Position numbers and translations under genes: made by a program. 64,000 nt of DNA from contig AP025069.1 in assembly GCA_036186865.1 (NCBI GenBank), positions 11,056,286-11,120,285 on the forward strand, given 5' to 3'. Of this stretch, positions 10,983 to 22,460 are shown in pieces. The notes beneath the pieces were generated by a model. That model was not told the DNA's origin and searched no databases. It saw only the letters and a program-made list of their open reading frames with translations. The DNA comes from Eustoma russellianum (Eukaryota > Streptophyta > Magnoliopsida > Gentianales > Gentianaceae). The first letter of the stretch is position 1, and each line of letters opens with the position of its first letter.

Positions 10983-11106
10983 GTGGGAGGCTCATCAGAT
11001 CATAGTTCTGGGGAGGACACTGATATTAGTAAATCTGAGATTGAAGAGTATGGAGAACAATCTTATGAAGAACTAAAGAATGGGAAGAACAAAGTCAAGA
11101 CATCTG
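10983..11106 (+). pseudogene. Isolated first exon of an FDM/IDN2-type (zf-XS/XS/XH) gene
   Basis: The frame reads GGSSDHSSGEDTDIS then KSEIEEYGEQSYEELKNG, ending KNKVKTS before GTAATG. This is the N-terminal signature upstream of the zf-XS zinc finger in FACTOR OF DNA METHYLATION / IDN2 and SGS3-related proteins, which bind RNA in RNA-directed DNA methylation. The expected start position is GTG (10983-10985) rather than ATG. No zf-XS, XS, coiled-coil or XH exon follows in the next 1.4 kb. It is best read as a gene fragment. Family assignment is from motif memory. Confidence 0.6.
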
Positions 11107-12494
11107 GTAATGCTTTCTCCTACTCTTTTCTTTGTGTTTTTCCCTAACGTTTTGACCGTGAGATCGAGAAAAGAGGAGGCTCCTGATGAATCCTAAAGCA
11201 AAATGCATTGGAGTCTACCTTTTGCTTGCTTTGTGATTCGCAATTCATGATAAGTTCCTTTTTTATATAGCTAGTAATAAGTTATGATTACATTCATTTG
11301 TTTGAACCATGATGTCAATAATGTCAATATTATATTGTTCTTATTCATGGCCAGTAGCATTCGTTGTATCTATGCGTGTTTCTTGTAGGATCTTGAGCTG
11401 TTTTTCAGAATGTTTTTCAGAAATTATTGATTCTGCTGACTGAAATTTCCCTACTTTATCTATTATTTGAACTATGTGAAGCTGAAGTTGTTTGAACTAA
11501 AACCCAAGTATGCTGATGTTCTGTTCTATCAAAACTCGTGTTTAGTGAACTTGTAATGATAAAAGGTGCATGATTTCTGCATATATGTGTCCATGTTTGT
11601 GAAATCTGGTAATCCGATCTCTTTCTCCTCATGACTTGGGAGTATTGATTCTGCCAAGGTATGGTAGGTATGTCCATATGTATATTGCCTTCGATATTTT
11701 TTGCTCTCTACTAACAAAATTCCAAGATTGTTCTCTTACAAAAGGAGACTTCTGGGCTGCAGGCGTCCCTATTTGTTTGCAGGTAATTTGGATGTGATCC
11801 AGGAATTACAACCAACATTGCCTTGCAGGTTGCTCAGGAACAAGCAGCAGAATTTTGGACTAACTGTTAATTTGCAGGAACAAAAATATTTCTTTTGCAG
11901 GTGTTATCAAGATGCGAGTTGTTTTTACTTACTCTTTTGTACAGGGATTCAAGGAGGCCATATGAATGTTTAAAGGATGATGTTCACTTTCGGAATTTAC
12001 TGTTCTGTATTTACTGTGCAGATTGTTTCAAGGTAAGGAATGATTTTGCCGTTATCTAAGGAAGGGGGAGATATATTTACCAAAGGCCGTGGGTTGTAAA
12101 TAATGATGGTTGGTGATCTATTGAAGGCTTTCCTAAGCATAAAGGTCAAACTTAGTTACATTTTCCTATTTGCACTAAGTAGTAAGTTTGAGGGGGAGTA
12201 TAGAGAAATACCTATACATTTAAAATGGTGGACTTTATTTTACTTTTGTAAATGTCTGTATTGGGCCTGTCGGCATCTTTATATTCTTAGGGGGTAAAAT
12301 TAAGTTTTTCATCCGCTCGTTTTTGCATCTATTGTCTGATGTATTCTTTAATCTGATCAACATCAATGTACTGTTCCCTGTCCCTCTTTCTAGCCGTTTG
12401 ATGATGGATATTGATGGATATAGTATAAGAGCCGTTGGTGGCTCTATAGATTGGTAGAGTCTGGAAAATCTCTTCCTTTGTATATATTCAGTTT
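11107..12494. other. No recognised gene
   Basis: This stretch lies downstream of the zf-XS exon. A block at 11720-11975 has repeated TTTGCAG acceptor-like sites and a 90-codon open frame but no motif I recognise. It could hold remnants of later exons, or nothing. Confidence 0.4.
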
Positions 12495-12640
12495 GAGGAA
12501 ATCTCACTTATTAGCCTAACGTTGGCACATTACATAGTTAACAGTCAAACGTTGATGAAACTCATTTAACACTTAGTCTTTGTCGATAATGGCTCACTTA
12601 CAGCCGGTCACCGGAAGATACCTACTTTAGCCTGTTTTGG
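12495..12640 (+). mobile_element. Terminus of a MULE related to the element at 43283-44768
   Basis: The block ATCTCACTTATTAGCCTAACG and the next ~120 bp, including CTTTGTCGATAATGGCTCAC and CCGGTCACCGGAAGAT, match the terminal inverted repeat at 43283-43410. No opposite-strand partner is found in the flanking sequence, so one end is missing or lies beyond later insertions. The GRF-type zinc-finger gene follows at once and may have been carried by this element. Confidence 0.6.
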
Positions 12641-12904
12641 CAAAAAAAAAACCATTTTTTAAATGAGTTTTGGCTGAAAGTTGAATGCCACGGTAACCTT
12701 TCCGTCCAAAACTTGCAAACCCCTATAATTGTCGTTGCTTCCCTTTCCCCAACAGCATTGTCACTCCAATTCCTCCTCAAATTCACTCCTTCACAAGCCG
12801 TATAATCTATCGTCTCTTTCCTCCTTTCACAAGCCGTATAATCTGTCTTCCCTTTCCTCCACATTACTTTCCCTCCAATTCGGTTCCCATCATTCTTCAA
12901 TCAA

Positions 12905-13395
12905 GCAGGAGACGTCCCCAAATCGCAGGAGACTTCACCCTCTCACAGTTGGTGGCTTCACAAAATTCAAGGTCTGTAAATCGTAGGAGACTTCCCCAAC
13001 GAAGGTGTAGATGCGGATTAGTAGCTGCAGAAGAAACTTCATGGACAGAAACTAATCAGGGACGAAGGTTTCTCACATGTCCAAATTGACGGGTAAGTAG
13101 ATAGATTATGACAGTATATATTTTTCCTCAAGTTTGAAGCAGGACAAAAACAGATAAACTTTGTACGTTTTTATTTCAGTTCGATGATGAGGGATGTGGA
13201 TTTTTTGAATGGATAGATGGACCGATTTGTGCGCAAGCTTGCGATATAATACCTGGGCTTTTACGGAAGTGTAGCCGGTATGAGAAGCAAATACAGCAGT
13301 TTAAAAGGAATGAGGAGAAGATTAGGAAGCTGGTTTGCAAAGGAAAGATTTTAACTGGGTTGTTGATTTGTTCATGGATTTTTTTCGTTGTATAG
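12905..13395 (+). pseudogene. Small GRF-type zinc-finger protein gene, two exons, one in-frame stop
   Basis: Exon 1 (to 13092) encodes RRCRCGLVAAEETSWTETNQ followed by GRRFLTCPN, the first half of a GRF zinc finger. After GTAAGT and an 87-bp intron ending TTTCAG, exon 2 (13180-13395) encodes DDEGCGFFEWIDGPICAQ, then a basic coiled stretch (RYEKQIQQFKRNEEKIRKL) and a hydrophobic tail (ILTGLLICSWIFFVV) ending in TAG. This order (CxCG, CP, CxFFxW, coiled coil, C-terminal membrane segment) is that of the short plant GRF-type proteins. A TGA at 13087-13089, two codons before the splice site, is the only interruption seen. No ATG is found in frame upstream of the CxCG block. Probably a recent pseudogene. 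Confidence 0.65.
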
Positions 13396-13588
13396 GGAAC
13401 GAAATAGTGGTGATGCAAGTAATGCAATTTGTTGGCTGTGTTGGATATTAGGTGTGTTTTGGACCGAGCATGTGTGATGAAAGTAGTTTGGATTCCTACA
13501 AGCGTGCGGTTGTGGTTTTAATTAGTAGGCTTTTGTAATAGTTGTTGGTGCTATTGGGTTTGTATAACAGTTTTTGGTGATGCTCAAA

Positions 13589-15034
13589 TGTTAGGAAATC
13601 GAATGAGATCACTGCCAAACGCGCAGCGGAAAAACAAGACTTGATCTCTGATTTCCTACCAAGGATCCATGTTGTTCGTTTAATTCGACAAAAGAAATCA
13701 AAAATTACCTCCGTAGATTCGAAATCTGCAGATGGAAGAGGTGCGAAATCACGAACACCCTCTGTCGGTATCCACACCAACGCTTCCGCCCGGAGTGCTA
13801 GCTCTTCAAACGGCGCGGTTGAAGAACTCGTTTTTCACAAAAACGATTCTAGGATCTTTCGTTTTCTGTTATTTCGTTTTTACTGATTGCTTGGTGTACA
13901 TGATACGCCAAGCTTCATACATATATATAGATATCAAAATCCGATTCCAGATCGGATTTGTCAACGTCTATCATAATCCGTACCAGATACGGATTCTGTT
14001 AGGATCAGATAAAACCAATCAAAATCCATATCAGATATAGATTCTCTGTTATTATCCGATGATATAAATATATACATAAAAAACGAAATTAATAATAATA
14101 ATAATAATAAATATCTAATATTAATATTATTAATATTAAAACGATAATAATAATAATTAATATCCAATATTAATATTATTAATATTATTAATCTCAGCCA
14201 TACGCATTCTTGTGTGTGACCCGATAGGCCCATATTAATTGGCAGTTGATTAAATCGCTATTAAACCAACAAGTCGTAATTGGCCTCTAGCAAGGCATTA
14301 CGACTACCCAATTAATACGAGTAAATTCCAACTATCCTAATAATAATACATGCATTAATCTCTTTGTCACACGATATCTAGTTTGAACATAAGTCATGGT
14401 CAGCGTCATACTTATATTGTTCAAACATATGATTACTCGATCTCTAAGTAGACTGATAAAACAAATGATATTGATCACACTATCAAATCATTTGAGCACG
14501 GCCATGCATTTCACAGTCTCACTAATCGAGGGGCCCAAAGATATCACTCTCAAAAGAGAGGGACAAATTCTATCTTGATTGTTCAATATCCTCTACATAA
14601 TTTCTATCACATTCAATCATGACCTTTATTATTATTCAATTACGGATAACGTTTGATCATGTCAAAATATAATAGTCCTTATGTTGGAAACTATGACAAT
14701 CTCAAGTCAAAGGATTAAAACATGACTATCGTGAGATTTACTTATGACGCTAATCCATGTAGTAATCTCATGATGGGTCTATCCAATACACTGTTCTCTA
14801 ACAAGTATCTATGAGATTGATTCGTATCAGCATACACATAATCATCTCATGATTATCAAATCAATACTCATACTGATTATAAATTATTTTATCTCTATAA
14901 CAATAATGAATCAGGGACATATATCAAAATTGCGTAACATACTAACCAACAATAATGATAATAAAACCTCTTTTATTAATAATAAATGCATAACATAAAT
15001 ATCCAAATCATGGCCTAGGGCACATACACTAACA
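13589..15034 (-). mobile_element. Solo LTR of a large Ty1/copia element (Angela/BARE-like)
   Basis: The 1446-bp unit runs TGTTAGG...CTAACA and is flanked by identical 5-bp TCAAA (13584-13588 and 15035-15039). There is no internal region, so it is a solo LTR left by LTR-LTR recombination. Read on the minus strand it starts TGTTAGTGTATGTGCCCTAG and has a GGGCCC block in mid-LTR, a layout I associate with Angela/BARE-type copia LTRs. It lies in the 3' flank of the GRF-type gene. The ORFs inside it are chance. Confidence 0.85.
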
Positions 15035-15351
15035 TCAAATGCAGTGGTGAATGGAATATGTATTATGGGTTATTAGTGTGAATCTTGTGTTTTACTGCCA
15101 TTGTTTGTTATGTAGTATATTTTTGTTATGAATTGTCAATGGAAAAAGATATAATGCATGAAAAACAAAGAAAGACACAATACACATAAATAAAGAAAGA
15201 TATCAAGTTTTGCTCCCTGCATTCTAGGCTGTCAAAAATTTAAAGAAAGATGCTTAAATATACAAAAGCCAGCACAAATGCGATGCACAGTTCGAAGCAT
15301 CTTGCCCAAGACAAAAAAAGGTCCTATCAATTAAATGCAAGACCTATGATA
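15035..15351. other. Displaced 3' flank of the GRF-type gene
   Basis: After the TCAAA duplication the sequence resumes where it stopped at 13588, so this is continuous with the GRF gene 3' region. It ends at the boundary of the gypsy element. No coding or structured feature is seen. Confidence 0.5.
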
Positions 15352-16055
15352 TTTAGTGCCCCGGCCCAGACAGCGGACCCGAATCGGTGCATCCGTCGTA
15401 GCCTACTGAGAGGACTACCAGACGTCATAACTTTCACATACACGTCATCGCTGAAGTAAGAGAAATAAGCGCAGAGACACTTATAAATTAAGATCTAAAT
15501 CAATCAAATCTGTATTCCCAAAAACATAGGTAAATAAAACTGTTCATGGGCGCAGTCATCTAATTCCTCAAATGAATGAAAGAAAGCTAAGATAATAAGA
15601 GACAGTCTAGAACAATTCCCAATATGAACTCTAAGCACCCCACTCAGCCCACTCGCCGTCATCTTCAATGAAAATCATATCATACTCGGGTTCATCTGCA
15701 AAATAACGGGTAGAACCCTTAGCGAAAATGCTAGCAAGTAACCCGCTTATAAGACATACGGGATCATTACATGGCAATACATGAGTGAATATCAATATCA
15801 AGAGGAAATTGGGCACATGTCCTGAATTATTCCAAAATTCCAATTTACCTGCATAATGAAAGAAAAGAACAAGTAACAAACAAATAAACAACGATTCACT
15901 TACATATCAATCATACCGGAACAAAACATATGATGCATGACGTTTCAAAGAATGCTCTATACTACACAATTCCAGATGCTTATGCAATACTTTCCAAAAC
16001 AGCGTAGTGCATGTCACAATGCCTGGTCATATAACTTTATAACCTCTGATGAGTC

Positions 16056-16210
16056 ACAGCTTGTCTTTATACCATGTGACACACCACAGCTTAACTTTGT
16101 ACCCTGTAATGTTCCACAGCTTATCTTTATACCATGTATCACATTACAGCTCACTTTATACCCTGTAGTGGTTACAGCTTGTCTTTATACCCTGTAACAC
16201 ACCACATCTC
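16056..16210. repeat. 30-bp periodic array inside the gypsy LTR
   Basis: ACAGCT-type blocks start at 16056, 16086, 16116, 16146 and 16174, with a weaker one at 16204. Each is followed by CTTTATACC(A/C)TGT. The period is 30 bp with one 28-bp step. Confidence 0.8.
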
Positions 16211-16670
16211 ATTTCACAAAACTTTATACCATGTGCCAAAGCACAGCTCTTATCAAAACATAATGCAAATGCAAGTGCCATGATGAAAATATGCACATTC
16301 AACATATCATTCAATCACTCGAGGCTCATCTCATTCACACATTCAAGTATATCACTACATGCTCAGGTCTACCTCATATAAACATTCAGACTAGGGATAC
16401 AATGAATGAAGTAGACATCCTCACACGCTCCATTTGAACCCTATTGACGCCTCAAACATTCACTCTTAACCCCCTAGACCATTCACAATGAAGTCCAATT
16501 CAAATACCTCACAAGGTCCTCACCGTTGATTCACCATCATAGGTCACGTTCCCAAGACTTACACTAGCCTCAATCAGGTCCTAAGAAGTCTCTAAGGTCA
16601 CCCAATTGGTCCTCTAACTTCCCTTTCTCTCTTCTATTCTTCCCACAAAACTGGTTGACATCATACCCTA

Positions 16671-16906
16671 CATCGATCGATCGATGTCACATCATACCCT
16701 GACATCGATCGATCGAATTCCATCAAAAAACTTTCTGTCTCACATCAATCTCTCCCTCGGCCTACATCGATCGGTCGATGTGACTTCATACCCTCACATC
16801 GATCGATCGAAGTCCATCAAAATACTTTCTGTCTCACATCAGTCTCTCCACTCTCCTACATCGATCGATTGATGTCACATCATACCCTGACATCGATCGA
16901 TCGATG
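16671..16906. repeat. 94-bp repeats, each with two CATCGATCGATCGATG palindromes
   Basis: Palindromic CATCGATC(G)ATCGATG blocks start at 16671, 16703, 16765, 16797, 16859 and 16891. Spacing alternates 32 and 62 bp, giving a 94-bp unit seen two and a half times. The spacer GTCACATCATACCCT is also conserved. Confidence 0.9.
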
Positions 16907-17711
16907 TCTACGGTTCCAGAAAAGAAACTCTGCGATTTCTGCAGAAACTGCAGAACCAAAACTCCAATCGTTCCCAAACTTCATCCCAATCATTCCAGGC
17001 CTAATCCCTGCTATGATCTCATGCTTAAACTATAAATTGAACATTACGCACATACATAACAAAGATTCATGCCTAGAACTCAAAGATTTCAGCCTACGAA
17101 TCTAAAGATCCCACCTTTCACCCTCTAACCCCACACAACAATGAAATCACAGCAGAAAGGGATTCAAGGGGTAGAGATTTGCAGGAATTCATATAATCAT
17201 CAACATCAACTAGATCTTCAACATATGATGGCCAAAACTTTGAAACCATAACACATAATTACACATAATTCACAAAAGATAAACGAGGATAGAATACTGC
17301 ATGGTGATCCAATTTTGATACGAAAATAGGCCCTTTTTCTTCACAAATCGTAGGAACTTATAAGATGATTACTTGACTTTGATTGCTGATATTCGGATTG
17401 GACAACGGAAAAGATTTGGATTGATTCCTGAAGGCGGTCTTCTTCACCTAGGGTTTGCAGGAGTCGACTGGCTGAAGAGGAGGAGAAGAAATCGACGCTT
17501 TTTCTGAAAATGGGGGAAAACTGGCGTTTTGTCAGTTTTATTATGGGAAAGGGCAAAACTGGAATTCCTAAATTGTATTTTAATTAATTCCTTTTTCTTT
17601 AATTCTTAATCCTATGTTTAATTCTATATTAATTTGCTAATTAATAGGTTATTAATTTCTTAAAATCCCTTCTCTTATTTAATTAAGTTCCGGAGGGTGC
17701 GGGGCATAACA

Positions 17712-17756
17712 TTCCACCCCCTTACAAAAAGTTTCGTACTCGAAACTGACGTACCT
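17712..17756 (-). promoter_or_regulatory. Polypurine tract of the gypsy element
   Basis: The minus strand reads CGAAACTTTTTGTAAGGGGG then TGGAA just before the LTR TGTTATGCC. This tract primes plus-strand DNA synthesis. The same block, with few changes, precedes the 3' LTR of the LARD at 61100-61124. Confidence 0.85.
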
Positions 17757-20700
17757 TATTGGAAGAGATGTGGGTACAACTCCTTCATATGCTCCTCAAG
17801 TTCCCATGTGGCTTCGCGCTCCGTATGGTTACTCCATTTGAATCTTGACATACGGAATCACACGTTTGCGTAGAACTTGATCTTTCCTGTCTACGATCTT
17901 CACAGGGTACTCTTCATACGTGGCATCATCCTTAACTTCCAACGGTTGAGCCTCAAGAATATGATTCGGATCCGGCACGTATTTCCTCAGTTGAGAAACA
18001 CGAAACACATTGTGGACTTGCGATAAAATCAGAGGTAATGCTAGTCGGTATGCTCTTTCTCCAACCTTGCCAAGTACCTCGTATGGACCAATATACCGAG
18101 GGCTTAACTTGCCTTTCATCCCGAATCTCGCAACTCCCTTAGTGGGTGAAACTCGTAGGTAAACTTTTTCACCTTCCTCAAACTCCAAGGCCGTCTTTTA
18201 GAATCCGCCCAACTCTTACTGCGATCTTGTGCCACCTTTAGTCTCTCTCTTATAATCTTCACCTTCTCGATAGTCTGCTCAATCAACTCTGGTGCAGTAA
18301 TCGTCCTTTCCCCAACTTCGTCCCAACAAACCGGGGATCTGCACTTTCGTCCGTAAAGAGCCTCAAATGGTGCCATACCAATCGCACTGTGGTGACTATT
18401 GTTGTATGAGAATTCCATCAGCTTCAACATGTTGTCCCAGTTCCCTTTAAAGTCCAACGCACATGCTCTTAACATGTCCTCCAAAGTTTGAATGGTCCTC
18501 TCAGACTGTCCGTCTGTCTGAGGGTGATAAGCTGTGCTCATCCTTAGTTCCGTGCCCATAGCTTTTTGGAAAGCCATCCAGAATTTAGAAGTGAATCTGG
18601 GATCACGGTCCAACACAATGCTGACGGGAACTCCATGCAAACTCACAATGTCATCCATATATATGTGGGCCAATTTCTCATAAGAAGTACCATACAGCAT
18701 AGCTAAGAAATGAGCTGTCTTTGTCAAACGATCGACAATTACCCAAATCATCTCATTCCCACTTCTGATTTTTGGCAACCCCATCGCGAAGTCCACAGTC
18801 ACATGCTCCCACTTCCATTCTGGGATCTCCAGTCGTTGATGCTCCGCTTTGACTTGCTGACATACTAAACATTTCTTGACATACTCCACAATACTTCTTT
18901 TCATCCCTATCCACCAATAATTCATTTTGAGGTCCTTATACATCTTTGTGCTTTCGGGGTGGATATACAACCTTGAGTTATGAGCTTCATGTAGCAATTC
19001 CATTCGTAGCTCTTCATTGTCTGGTATGCATGGTCGGTTCCGGAACCATAGACTTCCATCTTCTCTCAACTGGAAATCTCTTACGGGACCCATGTTCAGT
19101 TTGTCACGGATTTCCTTCAGTGCCGCATCGTCATACTGAGCTTCTTTGATTCTGTCTACCAAATCTGGGGTTATAGATAAGGCCGTAAGAACATTCACCA
19201 TTGAATCCACCACATCGAGACCGAACTCCTCAATCTCTCGTTCCAAAGGAGACTGTCTGGCGTGGCTATACTTCCTGCTCAACACATCCGCCACTCTGCT
19301 GGCTTTACCGGGGTGATAGTTGATGGTTAAGTCATAGTCCTTAAGTAGTTCCAACCATCTCCTTTGTCTCATATTTAGCTCTTTCTGCGAGAATAAGTAT
19401 TTCAGACTCTTATGGTCTGTGAACACTGCACACTTTTCTCCATATAAGTAGTGTCTCCAAATCTTAAGAGCGAACACTACTGCTGCAAGCTCCAAGTCAT
19501 GCGTCGGGTAACTCTGTTCATAAGGCTTCAGCTGTCTCGAAGCGTAAGAAATAACTCGCTCATTTTGCATCAGGACACAACCTACAAACAAAAAGTTAAT
19601 TCACGTCCGTTATATATATAACACAACAGTTGTAGTTATATACATACCTAGTCCTTTCTTGAACGCATCACTATAGATCACGAAACCATCGGTGTCGGAG
19701 GGTCGTGCCAACACCGGGGCCGTGGTCAATCTCTTTTTGAGCTTGGAGAAGCTTGGCTCGCATTCTGCAGTCCACTCAAACTTAGTTTTCTTCTGGGTAA
19801 GTCGGCTCAATGGAACTGCAATTGTCGAAAATCCTTCAACGAATTTCCTATAGTAGCCTGATATGCCTAGGAAACTTCGGACTTCTGTCATGTTCATAGG
19901 TCTTGGCCATTCAGTGATGGATTCCACTTTTTTAGGATCCACTGAGATTCTATCCTCCGAAATCACGTTCCCAAGAAAAGTCACGCTCCTTAGCCAAAAT
20001 TCACACTTGCTGAATTTGGCATACAACTTCTGCTGTCTCAAGATCTCCAACACCACTCTCAAATATTCTGCATGGGACTGTTCATTAAGGGAGTATACCA
20101 AAATATCATCAATGAACACCACCACAAACCGATCTAGCTACTCTCGGAACACGGTGTTTATTAAATCCATAAAAGCTGCTGGGCATTAGTCAATCTAAAA
20201 GGCATCACCAAAAATTCATAATCCCATATCGAGTACGGAAAGAGGTTTTAGGAACATCACTTTGCTTTCACGAGCAACTGATGTTACCCCTGACGAAGGT
20301 CGATCTTTGAGAACAATCGGACACCCTTCAATTGATCAAATAAGTCCTCAATACTTGGCAGTGGGTATTTATTCTTGATGGTTATCTTGTTCAGCTCTCT
20401 ATAATCAATGCACAATCTTAAGCTGCCATCTTTCTTCTTGACAAATAAGACAGGGGCTCCCCAAGGTGATACACTGGATCGGATTAACTTCTTGTCTAAC
20501 AACTCCTGTAGTTGACCCTTTAACTCCTAAGTTCAGCCGGGGCCATCCTGTAAGGTGCCTTATATATAGGCTCAGCTCCTGGGATCAAATTAATTTCAAA
20601 CTCCACTTCTCTTGATGGGGGTACTCCAGGCAAATCATCTGGAAATACGTCTTTGAATTCATTGATCGCCGGGATCTGATCAATGGAGGGAACTTATTGC

Positions 20701-21240
20701 TTAGCATCCATAGCATATACCATAAATCCCTCTGCTCTTTTTTGCAAAGCCTTGAAAGCCTTAACTGCCGTCAAATAAATTTTCTTAGGGGCCTTTGTCA
20801 GCTTGACATTTCCTTAGACCGTCACTTCATTCATCTCGGGATCCTTAATGGTTACTTGCTTAAGTCTGCAGTCGATATTGGCATGATACTTTGTCAACCA
20901 GTCCGTGCCCAATATCACATCAAAATCCCGCATTACAATCGGAACCAATGTGGCGGGAAATACTTTCTCATCCAACTCTAACTCACAATCTTTATAATGA
21001 TGATGGAAAACCAGTACTTGGTCACCAGCTGCCTGCACTCTTAAGGGAGTCTAAAGCCACTCGGGCAGACAATCAAGTCCTTTAGCGAATTTCTTAGATA
21101 TGAAAGAGTGGCTTGCACCACTATCAAATAACACGTTCGCAGGCACTTTATTTACTAGAATAGCACCTATCAACGAAGGACATAGCACAGAAAATCTCAC
21201 GTAAAGCAAATTTTAATTCCAACTTAAACAACTAAAGTTT
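17757..21240 (-). pseudogene. Ty3/gypsy Tekay/Del chromovirus pol: protease, RT, RNase H, integrase, chromodomain
   Basis: On the minus strand the order is: protease with LFDSGASHSF (about 21120), RT with RLCIDYRELNK and the VVFIDDILVYS catalytic block (20502 to 19650), RNase H with TDHKSLKYLF and YHPGKASRVADVLSRK, integrase with an HHCC finger (CLVCQQ), WVIVDRLTKTAHFL and TDGQSERTIQTLED, then the GPYEVL/RVSQLRKYV linker. A C-terminal chromodomain starts YPVKIVDRKDQ. This layout is that of the Tekay/Del clade. Lesions include single-base losses near 20170 and 18195, a TAG near 20142, a one-base gain in the chromodomain near 17832 that cuts off its last ~20 residues, and an intron-like insertion at 19582-19647. 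The copy cannot make a full polyprotein. Confidence 0.9.
19582..19647 (-). other. 66-bp GT-AG intron-like insertion in pol
   Basis: On the minus strand the insertion begins GTATGTATATAAC and ends TTTTTGTTTGTAG. Removing it leaves the RNase H start in frame across a conserved KKGLG-CVLMQ junction. It contains stops when read through. It lies between the RT and RNase H domains. Confidence 0.65.
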
Positions 21241-22325
21241 AACTTAAGTCATACCTGTCACGACATCAGTGTTCTCCTGCACCTCGGCGTCCATCATGAC
21301 ATGAACTCTGGCATTGGTCTTGGGCCTAGCTCTCTGTTGCTGCGATGGCCCAGCGTCTCCCTGTGGTCTCTGCTTCCACTCGGGACAATCCTTGATTCTA
21401 TGGTCAGTCTTACCACACTTAAAGCACGCTCCCGTCTTCTTCCAACACTCCCCTACATGATTTTTCTGACAATGTGGGCACACTCCGGGCGCCTGCCGAT
21501 CAGGCTGACTCTGCTGTGGTGCCCTCTGGAACTGTCCTGTTTGGCCTCTCCGGGGAATTTTGACCCAACGTCCGGGTCTACCTCCACTCCTATCGTCCCT
21601 CGGCCTCTTGCCGCTGTCATCACGAGCCTCTCTAGGCTGAGACCTGCGCATATCACTTTCCACGCGGTAACAGACATCCAACATTCCGCAAAAGGTTTCA
21701 AACTGGACCCCGCTATAGTTGTCCGAATTCGGGGGTTCAAACCTTGCTCAAACTTAAGCATCTTCATTCTGTTGTTTTCCAATACCATGTGTGTGAATTT
21801 TCCCAAGGCATGGAACCGGTCAGTGTAATCAGAAATAGACATCCGGTCTTGCTCCAGCTTATCGAACTGCCTCATCTTCTCCAGAATGACAGTCTTAGGC
21901 ACGTAGTAATCTTTGTAAGCCTCGACAAACTGTCTCCACAATATAGGGGGAGTCATCTTTAGGAGAATACCATTCCACCAAGCGTTAGCTCGGCCACTCA
22001 GCAAGGGTGTGGCCACATCCACCTTGTGCTCTTCAGGCACCTGTACCAGCCTGAAGCACTTCTCCACTTCTTCCAACCAGAACTCAGCCACTTCTGGGTC
22101 AGTGGTCCCTTCAAAGGTGGGGGCATGCATCTTTCACATTTCCCCAATATAATACCGGATACCATGCTGAGGCGGTGGTGGAGGAGGAGGCTGCTGCTGC
22201 TGAGCAACACTCTGCGCAATCACCGTTATAGCATCCATTAGGGCCTGAGGCATGACCATCTGTGGCGGTTGAGGATTTTCATTTCTGTTTCCACTGTTTC
22301 CAGGGTTTTCTCTTCAGGGAGGCAT
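21241..22325 (-). pseudogene. Tekay/Del-like gag with CCHC zinc knuckle
   Basis: Starting at an ATG at 22325 (MPP), the minus strand encodes a Gln/Pro-rich N-terminus (QQQQPPPPPPPQHG), then a Retrotrans_gag domain with AEFWLEEVEKCFRL and ISDYTDRFHALGKF. After an Arg-rich linker come an HC pair (CPHCQKNH) and a zinc knuckle, CFKCGKTDHRIKDC. Gag forms the virus-like particle and packages the RNA. A stop follows the third codon (TGA), another precedes KMHAPTFEG near 22131, and a frameshift near 21650 shifts the C-terminal half. The gene is broken. Confidence 0.85.
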
Positions 22326-22460
22326 CTTTCTGAAATGTCAGCACTTATCAGCGTTCAACAATTCAAAAGATAATACTGAAAGCTCATACGTGTTGCACGG
22401 ATCAAACTTGCATGCGTTAAAGGAAAAATAAATAGTCTACTCTTTAATTAATTTATATTT
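22326..22460. other. Truncated 5' end of the gypsy element
   Basis: Upstream of gag one expects a leader, a primer-binding site and a 2.4-kb 5' LTR. Only about 100 bp of AT-rich sequence is present before the unrelated duplicated segment begins at 22461. No GGTTCTGATACCA-type primer site is seen, so the 5' LTR is deleted. Confidence 0.6.

Larger units (their letters stand above)
15352..17711 (-). repeat. 3' LTR of the Tekay/Del-like gypsy element
   Basis: The LTR starts on the minus strand at 17711 with TGTTATGCCCCGCACCC, directly after a polypurine tract (TAAGGGGGTGGAA). The low-coordinate end is set at about 15352 by alignment of GGGGCACTA with the GGGCGCTACA end of related LTRs, and is approximate. 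Length is about 2.36 kb. The LTR holds two periodic arrays (16056-16210 and 16671-16906). Confidence 0.7.
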
